Assembly: GCA_012728835.1 (NCBI GenBank)
Contig: JAAYEJ010000031.1
Location: 62,001-126,000 of the forward strand
DNA: 64,000 bases
Direction of reading: 5' to 3'
DNA from: Candidatus Brocadiaceae bacterium
GTDB taxonomy: Bacteria > Planctomycetota > Brocadiia > SM23-32
This document shows, piece after piece, positions 46,018 through 54,679 of this stretch. How positions within the stretch are numbered: position 1 is the first letter of the stretch; each line of letters starts with the position of its first letter. The position numbers and the translations under genes were made by a program. Under the pieces are notes generated by a model. The model saw only the letters and a list, made by a program, of their open reading frames with translations. It did not search any database and was not told the origin of the DNA.

Positions 46018-47466
46018 CTACCCGTTCGGCGGGCGTTTGGGAAGGGCGTTGCCTGCCTCTCCGGGAAGTCCCGGCGGGGCGGCCATCGACGCCCGGCTCA
46101 CGGGGAACCCCCGGGCGGCGAAGAAGCCGGACAGGTCGCGGCCGGCGGCGATGCTGAAGTAGAAGGCCATCCTGTCGATGGCCGCCACCTGGCGCGCGCG
46201 GAGCGGCGCCTGCCATTGCCGGGCGGCCCGGCAGTACCTCGCCAGAAGGTCGCGCCCGTGCAACTCCTCCAGTTCCTTCAGGGCGTTCAGGAGCTTGCCG
46301 GCGCCGACGGGGTAGTTCGTGCCCGTGGTGATGTCGTAGTTGCCGTGCTCGGCCTCATAGGCCCTCCATCTCTGCAGAAGCTGTTCCTCCTCCCGTCGGC
46401 CCCGTTCGGCCGCCTCGCCGCCGAGCTGCTGCCGCACTCGTGAATGCATGATCCGGGAGAACCCTCCGTCGCCGAGCCAGACCGGGGCGTCCACACAGAG
46501 GGAATTGGACAGCTCGTGGATCAGCACGGCCTCCACCGCCTCCGGAGAGCCCAGACCGCCGATGCCGACCGTGCGGCCGGACGTGAAGCCGCTGCCCGCG
46601 CAGGGCAGCACCCAGATGGTCCGTGGTTCGGTCGCCCCGTGTCCGTACTCGCGCGCCAGGACGGCGTAGATGCGCGGCGCCGTCCGGACGATGATCTGCA
46701 CCGTCTCCACCGGCAGAACCTCGGAGTAGCGGACGCGGAAGGCGCCGAAGGTGACTCCCCTCTCGCCGGGATGCAGGCCGAAGGGGCCGGTGGCCGGCCG
46801 GGGCAGGCGGCGATCGCCTGCGCGCGCCTTCCCGAGCCATGCCGCCATGGCCTGGAGCTGCCGGCCGCGCGCCGCCGCGTGCGCCGCGTCCGGCAGGCGA
46901 TGCGCCAGGCCGTCGGCATTCAGGGCCAGGACGCGCCCCCGGCCCGGGCTGAGGGCCACGGCGACCGGCTGCCCGTCGGCGTCGACGATCACCGGATGCT
47001 GGCCGAAGCGCGGCGCGATGCGTGCGCCGGCGCCCGTCCATTGGTCCGGTGTGCGGGGCGACAGGTGGAAGGAGAGCGGCGCGACCGCCGCCGCATCCGT
47101 AAACTCGATGCCGAACGCGCCGGCCAGCGCAGCGGAGGCGGTGCCGCAGATGAGCAGCCCGCCTCCGTTCGCAACGAAAAGGCGCAGGGCCTCGACCTCG
47201 CCGGCGGCGTAGCGGCGCTCCGGGTGCTCGCAGGCGACGACGACGTCATAGGGGGCGATCCGGGCCGGCGAGACGGCGGCCAGCGACAGGTCCACGGCGT
47301 CGGCGAAGTACTCCCTGGCGCCCTTGCACGTGGCGAAGCGGACCGAGCGCGACTGGTCGTAGTAGACGCGGACCGGGTCCGGCGCCCGCTCCGCCGCCAG
47401 AGCCAGCCCGCCGATCAGCAGCCCGATCAGCAGCCCGCAGCCCCTGCCGGTCGCTCGGCCGTGCAT
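46018..47466 (-). CDS. Secreted protein with GATase-like and degenerate metallopeptidase-like parts
   Basis: A 482-residue exported protein of uncertain family. ATG 47466 has AGGAGG 6 bases upstream, then a signal peptide ('GLLIGLLIGGLALAAERA'). Residues about 30-140 resemble a glutamine-amidotransferase-like fold ('YDVVVACEHPERRYAAGEVEALRLFVANGGGLLICG'-type text split by strands). The C-terminal half looks like a gluzincin peptidase: 'AVLIHELSNSLC' stands where HEXXH would be and 'VWLGDGGFSR' where WFxEG would be. The second zinc His is missing, so catalysis is doubtful. Function unknown; glycan or peptidoglycan binding is possible. Confidence 0.6.
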   Translation of the reverse strand: MHGRATGRGCGLLIGLLIGGLALAAERAPDPVRVYYDQSRSVRFATCKGAREYFADAVDLSLAAVSPARIAPYDVVVACEHPERRYAAGEVEALRLFVANGGGLLICGTASAALAGAFGIEFTDAAAVAPLSFHLSPRTPDQWTGAGARIAPRFGQHPVIVDADGQPVAVALSPGRGRVLALNADGLAHRLPDAAHAAARGRQLQAMAAWLGKARAGDRRLPRPATGPFGLHPGERGVTFGAFRVRYSEVLPVETVQIIVRTAPRIYAVLAREYGHGATEPRTIWVLPCAGSGFTSGRTVGIGGLGSPEAVEAVLIHELSNSLCVDAPVWLGDGGFSRIMHSRVRQQLGGEAAERGRREEEQLLQRWRAYEAEHGNYDITTGTNYPVGAGKLLNALKELEELHGRDLLARYCRAARQWQAPLRARQVAAIDRMAFYFSIAAGRDLSGFFAARGFPVSRASMAAPPGLPGEAGNALPKRPPNG

Positions 47467-47539
47467 CGCACGCCTCCTCGTCCTGACGCAGTTCCCGATT
47501 TCGGCCCCGCCCGCATCTTCGGCCGGCCGGCGGGGCGGC

Positions 47540-49072
47540 TCACTCCAGCCGGCGGTCGAGGGTCCGGTAGTTGATGGCCTCGCTGACGTGCTGGGGGAGG
47601 ATGCGGTCGGAGGCTTCGAGGTCGGCGATGGTGCGGGCGACCTTGAGGATCTTGTCGTAGGCGCGTGCCGAGAGGCCGAGCGTCTCCATCGCCTGGCGCA
47701 GCAGCAGCCGGCCGTCGTCGTCCAGCGCGCAGTGCGCGCGCACCTGGCGGCGGGGCATCTGCGCGTTGGCGTAGACGCCGTCGCCGGCGAAGCGTTCGAT
47801 CTGAATCCGCCGGGCGGCGACCACGCGCGCCCGCACGGCAGCCGACGGCTCGCCCGGCCGCGCGGCGGCCAGTTCCCGGTATTCCAGCGGCGGCACGTCC
47901 ACGTGGATGTCGATGCGGTCGAGCAGGGGGCCGCTGAGGCGCCGGCGGTAGTTGTGGACCTGCCGCGGCGTGCAGCGGCACTGCCGGCGCGGGTCGGTGT
48001 AGTGGCCGCACGGGCAGGGGTTCATCGCGGCGACGAGCATGAACTGGGCCGGGTAGGCGATGGTCATCTGCACGCGTGCAATCGTCACCGTGCCGTTCTC
48101 GAGCGGCTGGCGCAGGGCCTCGAGCGCCGAGAGGGCGAACTCCGGCAACTCGTCGAGGAACAGCACGCCGTGGTGCGCCAGGCTGATCTCGCCGGGCCGG
48201 GGATGCGTGCCGCCGCCCACAAGGCCCGCGTTGCTCACGCCGTGGTGCGGCGCGCGGAAGGGCCGCACGGTCATCAGCGAGGTGCCCGGCCGCAGCAGGC
48301 CGCAGATGCTGTAGACGCGCGTGGTCTCCAGGGACTCCTCGAGCGTCAGCGGCGGCAGGATCGTGCAAAGGCGCTGCGCCAGCATGCTCTTGCCGGCACC
48401 CGGCGGCCCGATCATCAGCATGTTGTGCCCGCCGGCGGCCGCCACCTCCAGGGCGCGCCGGGCGTGGTGCTGGCCCTGCACCTCGGCCAGGTCCACGTCG
48501 TACGACGGGCCGTCGCTGAAGACGCGATCGACGTCCGTGCGGACGGGCTGGAGTGCCTGCGCCCCGGACAGGAAGCCGACCGCCTCCGCAAGGTGGTTCA
48601 CCGGGATGACGTCGAGGCCGCGGACGACGCCGGCCTCCCTGGCGTTGTCCACCGGCACCACCATGCCCCGGAACCCCTGCGCGCGCGCCTGGAGGGCCAT
48701 CGAGAGGCAGCCGTTGACCGCCCGGACGCGTCCGTCCAGCGCCAGCTCGCCGACGACCGCGTAGGCCTCGGTGGATGTCAGCTTGACGCTGTCGATGGCG
48801 GAGAGCAGTCCCAGGGCGATCGGCAGCTCGAAGGCCGGGCCCTCCTTGCGGCGGTCGGCGGGAGCCAGGTTGACGGTGATGGCGGAGGGCGGCAGGAGAT
48901 GGCCGGTGCTGCGCAGGGCGGCCCGGACGCGGTCGATGCTCTCCTTGACGCTGGCATCGGGCAGGCCAACGATGGTGGAGCGGGGCATGGCTGCGCGGGT
49001 CACGCAGACCTCGACCTCGACGGGAAAGGCGTCGATTCCGAACACGCCCATGCTTTGCAGTTTTGCGAGCAT
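47540..49072 (-). CDS. comM: YifB/ComM family Mg-chelatase-like AAA+ ATPase
   Basis: A 510-residue cytosolic AAA+ protein. The N-terminal Lon-like domain ('[34 protein letters not shown]') is followed by Walker A '[14 protein letters not shown]', '[18 protein letters not shown]', Walker B '[11 protein letters not shown]' and a four-Cys zinc loop '[17 protein letters not shown]'. ComM acts as a branch-migration helicase in natural transformation in Vibrio and Haemophilus, and the gene is widespread in bacteria without known competence. ATG 49072 is the family start. A promoter with a perfect TTGACG -35 lies at 49114-49142. Confidence 0.96.
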   Translation of the reverse strand: MLAKLQSMGVFGIDAFPVEVEVCVTRAAMPRSTIVGLPDASVKESIDRVRAALRSTGHLLPPSAITVNLAPADRRKEGPAFELPIALGLLSAIDSVKLTSTEAYAVVGELALDGRVRAVNGCLSMALQARAQGFRGMVVPVDNAREAGVVRGLDVIPVNHLAEAVGFLSGAQALQPVRTDVDRVFSDGPSYDVDLAEVQGQHHARRALEVAAAGGHNMLMIGPPGAGKSMLAQRLCTILPPLTLEESLETTRVYSICGLLRPGTSLMTVRPFRAPHHGVSNAGLVGGGTHPRPGEISLAHHGVLFLDELPEFALSALEALRQPLENGTVTIARVQMTIAYPAQFMLVAAMNPCPCGHYTDPRRQCRCTPRQVHNYRRRLSGPLLDRIDIHVDVPPLEYRELAAARPGEPSAAVRARVVAARRIQIERFAGDGVYANAQMPRRQVRAHCALDDDGRLLLRQAMETLGLSARAYDKILKVARTIADLEASDRILPQHVSEAINYRTLDRRLE

Positions 49073-49113
49073 CGTGCTCCCGCCGCCCGAAGATCGCGCG
49101 CCTTAGCTGAGAC

Positions 49114-49142
49114 ATTAAATGGGAGAATCGCATGCACGTCAA
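49114..49142 (-). promoter_or_regulatory. Sigma70-like promoter for comM
   Basis: On the minus strand: TTGACG, 17 bp, TTTAAT, about 42 bases upstream of the ATG. Confidence 0.6.
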
Positions 49143-49296
49143 GTGACGGCCGGTGCGCACGGCGGGGCTGCAGGGCCTGCGGCGGCCTCTCGCGGGTGTT
49201 GAAACCTCGCGCCGAAATGCGTAGCATTTTGCCCGAGCAGCCGCGCTGTGCACAGATGGGGCCAAATAGGACGCACGCCCGGGGAGTATAAGTCTG

Positions 49297-49866
49297 ATGG
49301 AGGGACAAGCGGACAATACCCCTGACGCGATGGGCGAGAGCACGTTGCTGAGGCGCTGCCAGGCGGGCGATAAGGACGCGTTCGGCCTTGTGGTGAGGCG
49401 ATACGCGGGGCGCGCCACCGGCGCGGCGCTGCTGCTGCTGGGCAGCCATGAGGACGCGCTGGACGCCTCGCAGGAGGCATTCGTGCGCGCGTGGCGCCAC
49501 ATGGAGCGGTTCGACCTGAACCGGCCCTTCTACCCTTGGTACGCGACCATCCTGCGGAACGTCTGCCTGAGTCGTCTGCGGAGCCGCACCCGCCGGCCGA
49601 CCTACGAGCTTCCCGACGACCACCCGGGGGCCGGCGAGGCGAACCCCGTCCTCCTGGCGGAGCGCAACGAGCGGCGTGACCGGGTCTGGCGGGCCGTCAT
49701 GGCTCTGAAGCCGCACCATCGGGAGATCATCGTTTTGTGCCATTTCCAGCAGCTGTCGTACAGGGAGATGGCGGCGGCGCTGGAGATACCCATCGGCACG
49801 GTCATGTCGCGGCTGCACACCGCCCGGCTGGCCCTGCGCGAGACGCTCAGGGATGATGCGCCATGA
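49297..49866 (+). CDS. ECF-type RNA polymerase sigma factor
   Basis: A 189-residue sigma70-family factor with region 2 ('LLRRCQAGDKDAFGLVVRRY', 'DALDASQEAFVRAWRHMERFD', 'FYPWYATILRNVCLSRLR') and region 4 ('HREIIVLCHFQQLSYREMAAALEIPIGTVMSRLHTARLAL' shortened to its helix-turn-helix core LSYREMA...GTVMSRL). It redirects RNA polymerase to a special promoter set, probably in response to an envelope signal. It overlaps the anti-sigma gene by 4 bases (ATGA). A TATAAG lies only 5 bases before the ATG and is unlikely to be a real -10; ECF factors often transcribe their own gene, but no ECF-type promoter is obvious. Confidence 0.95.
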   Translation: MEGQADNTPDAMGESTLLRRCQAGDKDAFGLVVRRYAGRATGAALLLLGSHEDALDASQEAFVRAWRHMERFDLNRPFYPWYATILRNVCLSRLRSRTRRPTYELPDDHPGAGEANPVLLAERNERRDRVWRAVMALKPHHREIIVLCHFQQLSYREMAAALEIPIGTVMSRLHTARLALRETLRDDAP

Positions 49867-50312
49867 AATGCGAAGATGCACGCCCCTTCATCACGGGGGC
49901 CATCGATGGCGAACTCGACCCGGAACAACAGCGCGCCCTGGACGAGCATCTGGCCGGGTGCGACCGGTGCCGTCGGGAGATGGATCAACTGATGCGGCTG
50001 ACGAACGAGCTGGCCCACATGGGGTTTCGCGAGCCGTCCGACGAGGAACTCGACCGCTACTGGTGCGGGGTGTACAACCGGCTCGAACGGCGCCTGGGCT
50101 GGGTGCTGATCGCCGCCGGAGCGACCGTTGCGCTGCTGGGGGCGGTGTTCTGCCTGATCGACAGCCTGGACGGCGATTCCTGGCCGGTGCTCGTGCTGAA
50201 GATCGGCGGGGTGGCCCTGGCGGGGGGGCTGGCCGTACTGTTCGTGTCCGTGCTGCGTGAACGTCTGGCCGTCTGCAGGTCCGATCCCTATTCCACGAGG
50301 GTCAAACGATGA
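49863..50312 (+). CDS. Membrane anti-sigma factor with zinc-finger (ZAS) domain
   Basis: A 149-residue protein. The N-terminal anti-sigma zinc site is Cys3 with His29-x3-Cys33-x2-Cys36 ('DEHLAGCDRC'). Two hydrophobic segments follow (about 78-100 and 110-132), so it is a membrane-bound regulator that holds the ECF sigma factor inactive. It overlaps the sigma gene by 4 bases and the next gene by 4 bases, giving a fixed expression ratio. There is no large periplasmic sensor domain, so the signal may be read in the membrane or cytosol through the zinc-thiol site. Confidence 0.9.
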   Translation: MKCEDARPFITGAIDGELDPEQQRALDEHLAGCDRCRREMDQLMRLTNELAHMGFREPSDEELDRYWCGVYNRLERRLGWVLIAAGATVALLGAVFCLIDSLDGDSWPVLVLKIGGVALAGGLAVLFVSVLRERLAVCRSDPYSTRVKR

Positions 50313-50623
50313 TCGTTGCGACCACGGAGACAGTCGCCGGCAGGCGGGTTGTCGAGACGCTCGGGATCGTGCGCGGCAACACGATCCGCGCGCGTCACAT
50401 CGGGCGGGACATCACGGCGGTGCTGCGGAACGTGGTCGGCGGCGAGATTCCCGAGTATACGAAGCTGCTGGGCGAGGCGCGCGAGCAGGCACTGGACCGG
50501 ATGATACAGAACGCCGAGGAACTCGGGGCGAATGCCATCATCGGCGTGCGGTTCGCCACCAGCACGGTGACAACGGGTGCCGCCGAGTTGCTGGCCTACG
50601 GGACGGCGGTGATCCTCGAGTGA
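50309..50623 (+). CDS. YbjQ/UPF0145 family protein
   Basis: A 104-residue protein with the UPF0145 pattern: 'TETVAGRRVVETLGIVRGNT', 'GGEIPEYTKLLGEAREQALDRM' and 'GANAIIGVRFATSTV'. The family forms pentameric beta-rich rings of unknown function and is often linked to stress or membrane genes. Here the ATG overlaps the anti-sigma stop (ATGA), making a coupled sigma/anti-sigma/YbjQ operon. It ends 14 bases from the convergent pssA gene. Confidence 0.93.
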   Translation: MIVATTETVAGRRVVETLGIVRGNTIRARHIGRDITAVLRNVVGGEIPEYTKLLGEAREQALDRMIQNAEELGANAIIGVRFATSTVTTGAAELLAYGTAVILE

Positions 50624-50637
50624 CGCCGAGATGCGTC

Positions 50638-51348
50638 TCAGGCGTGGTGGACGGCGCGGATCTTCTCTCGCGCCACCTGCAGCGGGGCGGCCAGGGCGTA
50701 GCCCCAGGTGAGGGCGGCGAACAGGTACTGGTACTGCCAGAGCGCCGACCCCAGGATGAATGTCGCCGTGACCAGCGCCAGCGGGACGGGGCCCAGCCGC
50801 CCGACGATCTGCCCGGCGTGCCGGTAGGGCACGCGGGAGACCATCAGGACCGCCAGCAGCAGCATGGCCCAGGGGAGCAGCGCCCCTGTGCCGAACACGC
50901 CGATCTGGTGCAGGTGGGAATGCAGCAGGATGGCGCTGGCGGCGCCCGCGCCCGCGCCGGTGGAGGGCAGGCCGGCGAACCCGACGTGCTCGCCCCGGTC
51001 CACGGACAGGTTGAACCGCGCCAGCCGCACGGCCGCGCAGACCGGGAGGCTCAACAGCAGCAGCCAGCCCATCCCGGCGAACTCCTCCGGCAGGAGCGAC
51101 CCGGCCAGGACGGCCGGGGCGACGCCAAAGGAGACGACATCGGCCAGGGAGTCCAATTCGGCGCCGAAATCGCTCTCGGCCGACAGCGTGCGCGCCAGGG
51201 CGCCGTCGAGCGAGTCCAGGAGCACGGCCGCCAGGACCATCAGCGCGCCGGCTTCGACACGGCCCCGCGTGGCCAGCATGCAGGCGGTCACGCCGGCGGC
51301 CAGGTTGCCCAGGGTGGCGATCGAGGGTGCGTGCTTGCGCCAGGTCAT
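50638..51348 (-). CDS. pssA: CDP-diacylglycerol-serine O-phosphatidyltransferase
   Basis: Membrane enzyme transferring the phosphatidyl group to serine, the first committed step to phosphatidylethanolamine. 236 residues with about seven helices. The CDP-alcohol phosphotransferase signature runs through 'LLDSLDGALAR...FGAELDSLADVVSFGVAPA' (DxxDGxxAR...GxxxDxxxD). ATG 51348 gives the usual short N-terminus before 'SIATLGNLAAGV'; GAGGAAA lies about 9 bases upstream. No phosphatidylserine decarboxylase gene is in the window. A hairpin at 51514-51535 separates it from the AMMECR1 gene. Confidence 0.94.
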   Translation of the reverse strand: MTWRKHAPSIATLGNLAAGVTACMLATRGRVEAGALMVLAAVLLDSLDGALARTLSAESDFGAELDSLADVVSFGVAPAVLAGSLLPEEFAGMGWLLLLSLPVCAAVRLARFNLSVDRGEHVGFAGLPSTGAGAGAASAILLHSHLHQIGVFGTGALLPWAMLLLAVLMVSRVPYRHAGQIVGRLGPVPLALVTATFILGSALWQYQYLFAALTWGYALAAPLQVAREKIRAVHHA

Positions 51349-51513
51349 TCTTGTTCGTTTCCTCTGCATTCGACGTGATACATCAAATCGCGTGCCGTAT
51401 GACCAGTCCGGTGGGGAAAGCCTGCATGCGGTGATCCCGGGAGGACTTGCGGCCGCGCGCGGGCCCGAGCAGCGGGTGCCGGGGGCCGCCACTGCCGTTG
51501 CGTGACTGCACAT

Positions 51514-51535
51514 GGTGCAATCGCAGGATTGCACC
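51514..51535 (-). terminator. Hairpin after the AMMECR1 gene
   Basis: A perfect 9-bp stem GGTGCAATC/GATTGCACC with tetraloop GCAG lies 5 bases beyond the AMMECR1 stop. There is no U-run; it may be a terminator or a protein-binding dyad upstream of pssA. Confidence 0.5.
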
Positions 51536-51539
51536 GCGG

Positions 51540-52094
51540 CTACTGCTCCGAGATCACCTCCGCCGTGAAGACCGACACCTGCACGTGCGGGTCGCGCCAA
51601 GCGTCCGGCGGCAGGCCCGCCTTGCCGGCGCAGCAGTGTCGCAGGAACTCCAGCTTGTCCCACCCCGTCTCGGTGGCCACCTGGGGGAGGAAGCAGCCGG
51701 AGCGCCGGCCGTCCGTGACGTAGATGCCGTGGGTGCCCAATACGATGTCGTTCATCGGGTCCTGGACGGGTTTCAGGGGCGAGAGGACGGAGACCTCGAT
51801 CTCCAGGCGGGGCAGGTCCTCCGGCCGTATCGGGGTGCCCAGGAAGCGCGGGTCCCTGGTCGCCGAGTCGATGGCCTTCTGCTGCACAACCTGCCAGAGC
51901 GGCTCCTCCGCCGTGAAGCACCCGATGCAGCCCCGCAGCCGGCCGTCGGTCTTCAAGGTCACGAAGGCGCCCTGCGCACCGGCCAGTTCGGGATCGTCCA
52001 CGGCGAACTCCGGCACGCGCTCCCGGCGCACAACGGCCTCGACCGTCCGGCGGGCGATCTGCAGCAGCGTCTCTCCGGATTCTGCCGATAGCAT
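51540..52094 (-). CDS. AMMECR1-domain protein
   Basis: A 184-residue protein of the AMMECR1 family. The invariant 'GRLRGCIGC' is present, as are 'GAFVTLKTDG', 'RDPRFLGTPIRPEDLPRLEIEVSVLSPL' in shortened form (DPRF...LEIEVSVLS) and 'LGTHGIYVTDGRRSG'. The family is conserved from archaea to humans, is often linked to the MEMO1 and radical-SAM genes, and lacks a settled biochemical role. Neither partner is adjacent. ATG 52094 is chosen with AGGA just upstream; ATG 52103 touches GGAGG and is less likely. Confidence 0.92.
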   Translation of the reverse strand: MLSAESGETLLQIARRTVEAVVRRERVPEFAVDDPELAGAQGAFVTLKTDGRLRGCIGCFTAEEPLWQVVQQKAIDSATRDPRFLGTPIRPEDLPRLEIEVSVLSPLKPVQDPMNDIVLGTHGIYVTDGRRSGCFLPQVATETGWDKLEFLRHCCAGKAGLPPDAWRDPHVQVSVFTAEVISEQ

Positions 52095-52196
52095 GGTCCT
52101 CATCCTCCACTTCGGATGGTGCCCCGCGGGCATTCGTCAGTATACCGCAGGCGAAGCCCGAAGGCGCGGGCCGGTCGGCACGGACGCGGGGGCGTC

Positions 52197-52835
52197 TCAG
52201 TCGGCGTCTCCGGCTGCGGTCGAGCGGCGGGCGCGCCGCCTCTGGACGCGGATGTAGACGAACACGATGACGACGACGGCACCGAGGGCGATCAGGGTGG
52301 CATCGCTCAGGTAGCGGTGGAGGAGTTCCTGGTTGCGGCCCACTTCGTAGCCGATCCAGGTCAGGACGGTCACCCAGATGCCCGCGCCGAGGGCGGTATA
52401 GCACGTGAACTTCAGCAGGTTCATGCGGCACACGCCGGCGGGGAGGCTGATGAGCTGGCGGACGACGGGGATCAGCCGGCCGACGAACATCGTGATCTCG
52501 CCGTGGCGCGCGAAAAACCGGTCGGACCGCGCGATGTGGTCCTCGCTGATCAGGAAGTAGCGGCCGAACTTCAGGAAGAAGGGCCGCCCCAGCCAGGCGG
52601 CCAGGGCGTAGTTGATGTAGGCGCCCAGGATGCTGCCGCCGGTTCCGGCCGCGATGACGAGCGCCCAGGACATCTTCCCCTCGAAGATCTGGTAGCCGGC
52701 CGGCGGCATGACCAGCTCACTGGGAAAGGGGATGAAGGAACTCTCGATGGCCATCAGCAGGGCGATGCCCGGGTAGCCGATGACCAGTATTGTCGCCGCA
52801 AGCCAGCCGCAGACACCTGCGAGAAACCCCGACAC
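52197..52835 (-). CDS. DedA-family membrane protein
   Basis: A 212-residue inner-membrane protein with '[29 protein letters not shown]', here the DedA signature [10 protein letters not shown], then '[20 protein letters not shown]' and '[28 protein letters not shown]' with the membrane-embedded Arg and Pro residues needed in the family. DedA proteins are thought to flip or recycle undecaprenyl phosphate and phospholipids. GTG 52835 has GGGAG 9 bases upstream. It lies close to pssA, AMMECR1 and DUF523 genes on the same strand, but gaps suggest separate transcripts. Confidence 0.95.
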   Translation of the reverse strand: MSGFLAGVCGWLAATILVIGYPGIALLMAIESSFIPFPSELVMPPAGYQIFEGKMSWALVIAAGTGGSILGAYINYALAAWLGRPFFLKFGRYFLISEDHIARSDRFFARHGEITMFVGRLIPVVRQLISLPAGVCRMNLLKFTCYTALGAGIWVTVLTWIGYEVGRNQELLHRYLSDATLIALGAVVVIVFVYIRVQRRRARRSTAAGDAD

Positions 52836-52859
52836 TCTCGTCTCTCCCGATGATCCGGT

Positions 52860-53324
52860 TCATTCGACGCCGTCGACGTTCACGCCCATCCGGCGGAGCA
52901 GGGCGGCCGTCACCCCTTCGCCCCGTACGTCCCGGTCGGCACGCTTGATCCTGGCGACGCCGCACGAGGGACTCCCTTCCTTCAGGATGGCCCGCCGGAT
53001 GTCCAGAAGGCGAGCCACCTCGGCGACGGCCTGCGCGCCGTGCAGAAAGTGCGAGGTCACGCACTCTCCCCGGTCGTTGACGACACGCGCGGAGCCGGCC
53101 AGCACGTCCTCTCCCGAGCCGTGCTCGATCTCCGCCGGAGGGCGCGGGGTGGCCAGCCCGCCGAGTTGCTCGGGGCAGACGGGCACGGCGGCCAGCCTCC
53201 GGCAGGCGGCCACCACGTCGTCCCGCCGGCAGTGCCGGCCGTCGAACCGCGTGCAAAGGCCCAGCAGGCAGGCGCTGACGAGGACCGGCTGGCGCGGGCT
53301 GAGGGCGGCGTGCATGTGCGGCAT
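52860..53324 (-). CDS. DUF523 family protein
   Basis: A 154-residue cysteine-containing protein. Diagnostic pieces are 'PVLVSACLLGLCTRFDG', 'AVPVCPEQLGGLATPRPPAEI' and 'AILKEGSPSCGVARI', with the three conserved Cys regions that suggest an iron-sulfur or thiolation role. ATG 53324 (or 53315) gives the family start; neither has a clear ribosome site. DUF523 is sometimes fused to DUF1722. The dedA gene follows on the same strand 24 bases downstream. Confidence 0.9.
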   Translation of the reverse strand: MPHMHAALSPRQPVLVSACLLGLCTRFDGRHCRRDDVVAACRRLAAVPVCPEQLGGLATPRPPAEIEHGSGEDVLAGSARVVNDRGECVTSHFLHGAQAVAEVARLLDIRRAILKEGSPSCGVARIKRADRDVRGEGVTAALLRRMGVNVDGVE

Positions 53325-53365
53325 TGTGCACGTTCGGCCGGGCGGAGTCAAACAACAGGCCGCGT

Positions 53366-53395
53366 TTGAATCAGCGCGGAGGATTCTGCTATAAG
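53366..53395 (+). promoter_or_regulatory. Sigma70-like promoter for yjbQ
   Basis: TTGAAT, 18 bp, TATAAG, 39 bases upstream of the ATG at 53434. Confidence 0.6.
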
Positions 53396-53433
53396 TGGTT
53401 TGTTTCCGGATGCATAGGGACGGAGCAGAGGCC

Positions 53434-53823
53434 ATGTACACGTTGAGGGTGACGACGCATTCGCGCACGGAGATGGTGGACATCACCGCCGAGGTGCAGC
53501 ATGCGGTGGAGCACGCGGGCATGGCCGACGGCGTGTGCGTGGTCTACGTTCCGCACACCACGGCCGGCGTGACGATCAATGAGAACACCGATCCGGCCGT
53601 GCGGGCCGACGTGCTGAAGGAGCTGAACGACATCGTGCCGTTCGAGGACGGCTATGCGCACGCGGAGGGCAACAGCGCCGCGCACATTAAGGCGAGTCTG
53701 ATTGGCAGCAGCGTGACGGTGATCGTGGCGAACGGCCGCCTGGCGCGGGGGACGTGGCAGGGAATCTACTTCTGCGAGTTCGACGGGCCGCGCCGCCGCC
53801 AGGTCTGGGTGACGTGCCGATAG
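53434..53823 (+). CDS. yjbQ: YjbQ/UPF0047 family protein
   Basis: A 129-residue protein with family motifs 'VYVPHTTAGVTINENTDPAV' and 'YAHAEGNSAAHIKASLIGSS', followed by 'ARGTWQGIYFCEFDGPR'. The His/Asn/Glu residues form a probable metal or phosphate site. Some members complement thiamine-phosphate synthase mutants, but the physiological role is unsettled. ATG 53434 has GGAG and AGAGG upstream. The CPBP protease gene begins 8 bases after the stop, so the two are likely one operon. Confidence 0.95.
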   Translation: MYTLRVTTHSRTEMVDITAEVQHAVEHAGMADGVCVVYVPHTTAGVTINENTDPAVRADVLKELNDIVPFEDGYAHAEGNSAAHIKASLIGSSVTVIVANGRLARGTWQGIYFCEFDGPRRRQVWVTCR

Positions 53824-53831
53824 GAGCCCCG

Positions 53832-54575
53832 ATGACCGGCGAAGGCGCTGATGACGCCCGGCAGGTTCCCTGCTGGGGCATGCTGCATGCCGTGCTCCTG
53901 CTCTGCGTATTCGTGACGGCGCAGGTGGCGTTCAGCGTCGTCTTCGGGCAGATGGCCCGGGGGCTGACGGCGCACGTTCTGACCGGCGCGGCCACGATGG
54001 CCGTGCAGTTGCCCGTCACCTTTTCGATGGTCCGTCGGCTGGCCGGGGGGCTGCCCGGAGCGGCCGAGCGGCTGGGTCTGCGCGCCTCGCGGCCGGGCAG
54101 CTTCTGGAGGGCCCTGGGAATCGCCGGCGCCGGCGCCCTGGCGTTTGTGGCGGTTGGGCTGGCCATGGTCTGGCTGTCGCAGCTTGCGGGTCGCTCGGCG
54201 GACGAGTTTCCGGCGCAGCCGCTGGCCCGGCTGATCTCCGCTCAGGGGCCGGGATGGACGCTCGTCGCCGCGGCCGTTCTGACCACGGTCGGCGCCCCCA
54301 TGACCGAGGAACTGCTCTTCCGCTCCGTGCTCTACCAGCCTCTGCGCTCGCGGACGGGCCCCGTGCCGGCCGCGCTGGCCATCGGCGTTGTGTTCGCGCT
54401 GCTGCACGGCTATGCCTGGGGACTGCCGCAGTTGTTGGTGCTCTCACTCGTGTTCACGGCGCTGTTCGAGCAGACGGGCAGCCTCTGGTATCCCATCCTG
54501 GCCCACGGGCTCTACAACGGGATCACGCTCGTGGTCGTGCGCGCGATGTCCGTTCCGGACTTCTCCGCCGTCTGA
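53832..54575 (+). CDS. CPBP-family intramembrane metalloprotease
   Basis: A 247-residue membrane protein with about seven helices. The Abi/CPBP signature is present: 'APMTEELLFRSVLYQPLR' (EExxxR), then 'ALLHGYAWGLPQLLVLSLVFTALFEQTGSLWYPILAHGLYNG' with the conserved FxxxH-like and HxxxN-type motifs. It probably cleaves membrane peptides or prenylated substrates like eukaryotic Rce1; the target is unknown. ATG 53832 has GGAG 6 bases upstream. It is probably co-transcribed with yjbQ. Confidence 0.93.
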   Translation: MTGEGADDARQVPCWGMLHAVLLLCVFVTAQVAFSVVFGQMARGLTAHVLTGAATMAVQLPVTFSMVRRLAGGLPGAAERLGLRASRPGSFWRALGIAGAGALAFVAVGLAMVWLSQLAGRSADEFPAQPLARLISAQGPGWTLVAAAVLTTVGAPMTEELLFRSVLYQPLRSRTGPVPAALAIGVVFALLHGYAWGLPQLLVLSLVFTALFEQTGSLWYPILAHGLYNGITLVVVRAMSVPDFSAV

Positions 54576-54577
54576 CC

Positions 54578-54606
54578 GTGCAAGTGCACGTCCGGCCCGT
54601 TACACT
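54578..54606 (+). promoter_or_regulatory. Possible promoter for tyrS
   Basis: GTGCAA, 17 bp, TACACT, 74 bases upstream of the ATG at 54680. Weaker than the others. Confidence 0.35.
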
Positions 54607-54679
54607 GGCGGCCGGCCGAGCGCGCCCGGACCGGCGGGCCGGCCGGCGCTTTCAGTCCCATGACCCCATCTGAGATGCC

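Noticed and set aside
49287-49292. TATAAG as the -10 box of the ECF sigma gene.
   Set aside because: It is only 5 bases from the ATG and no -35 lies 16-18 bases upstream.
51514-51535. A tRNA or riboswitch in the 51.35-51.54 kb spacer.
   Set aside because: Only one short hairpin is present. There is no cloverleaf, CCA end or known aptamer core that I can recognise.
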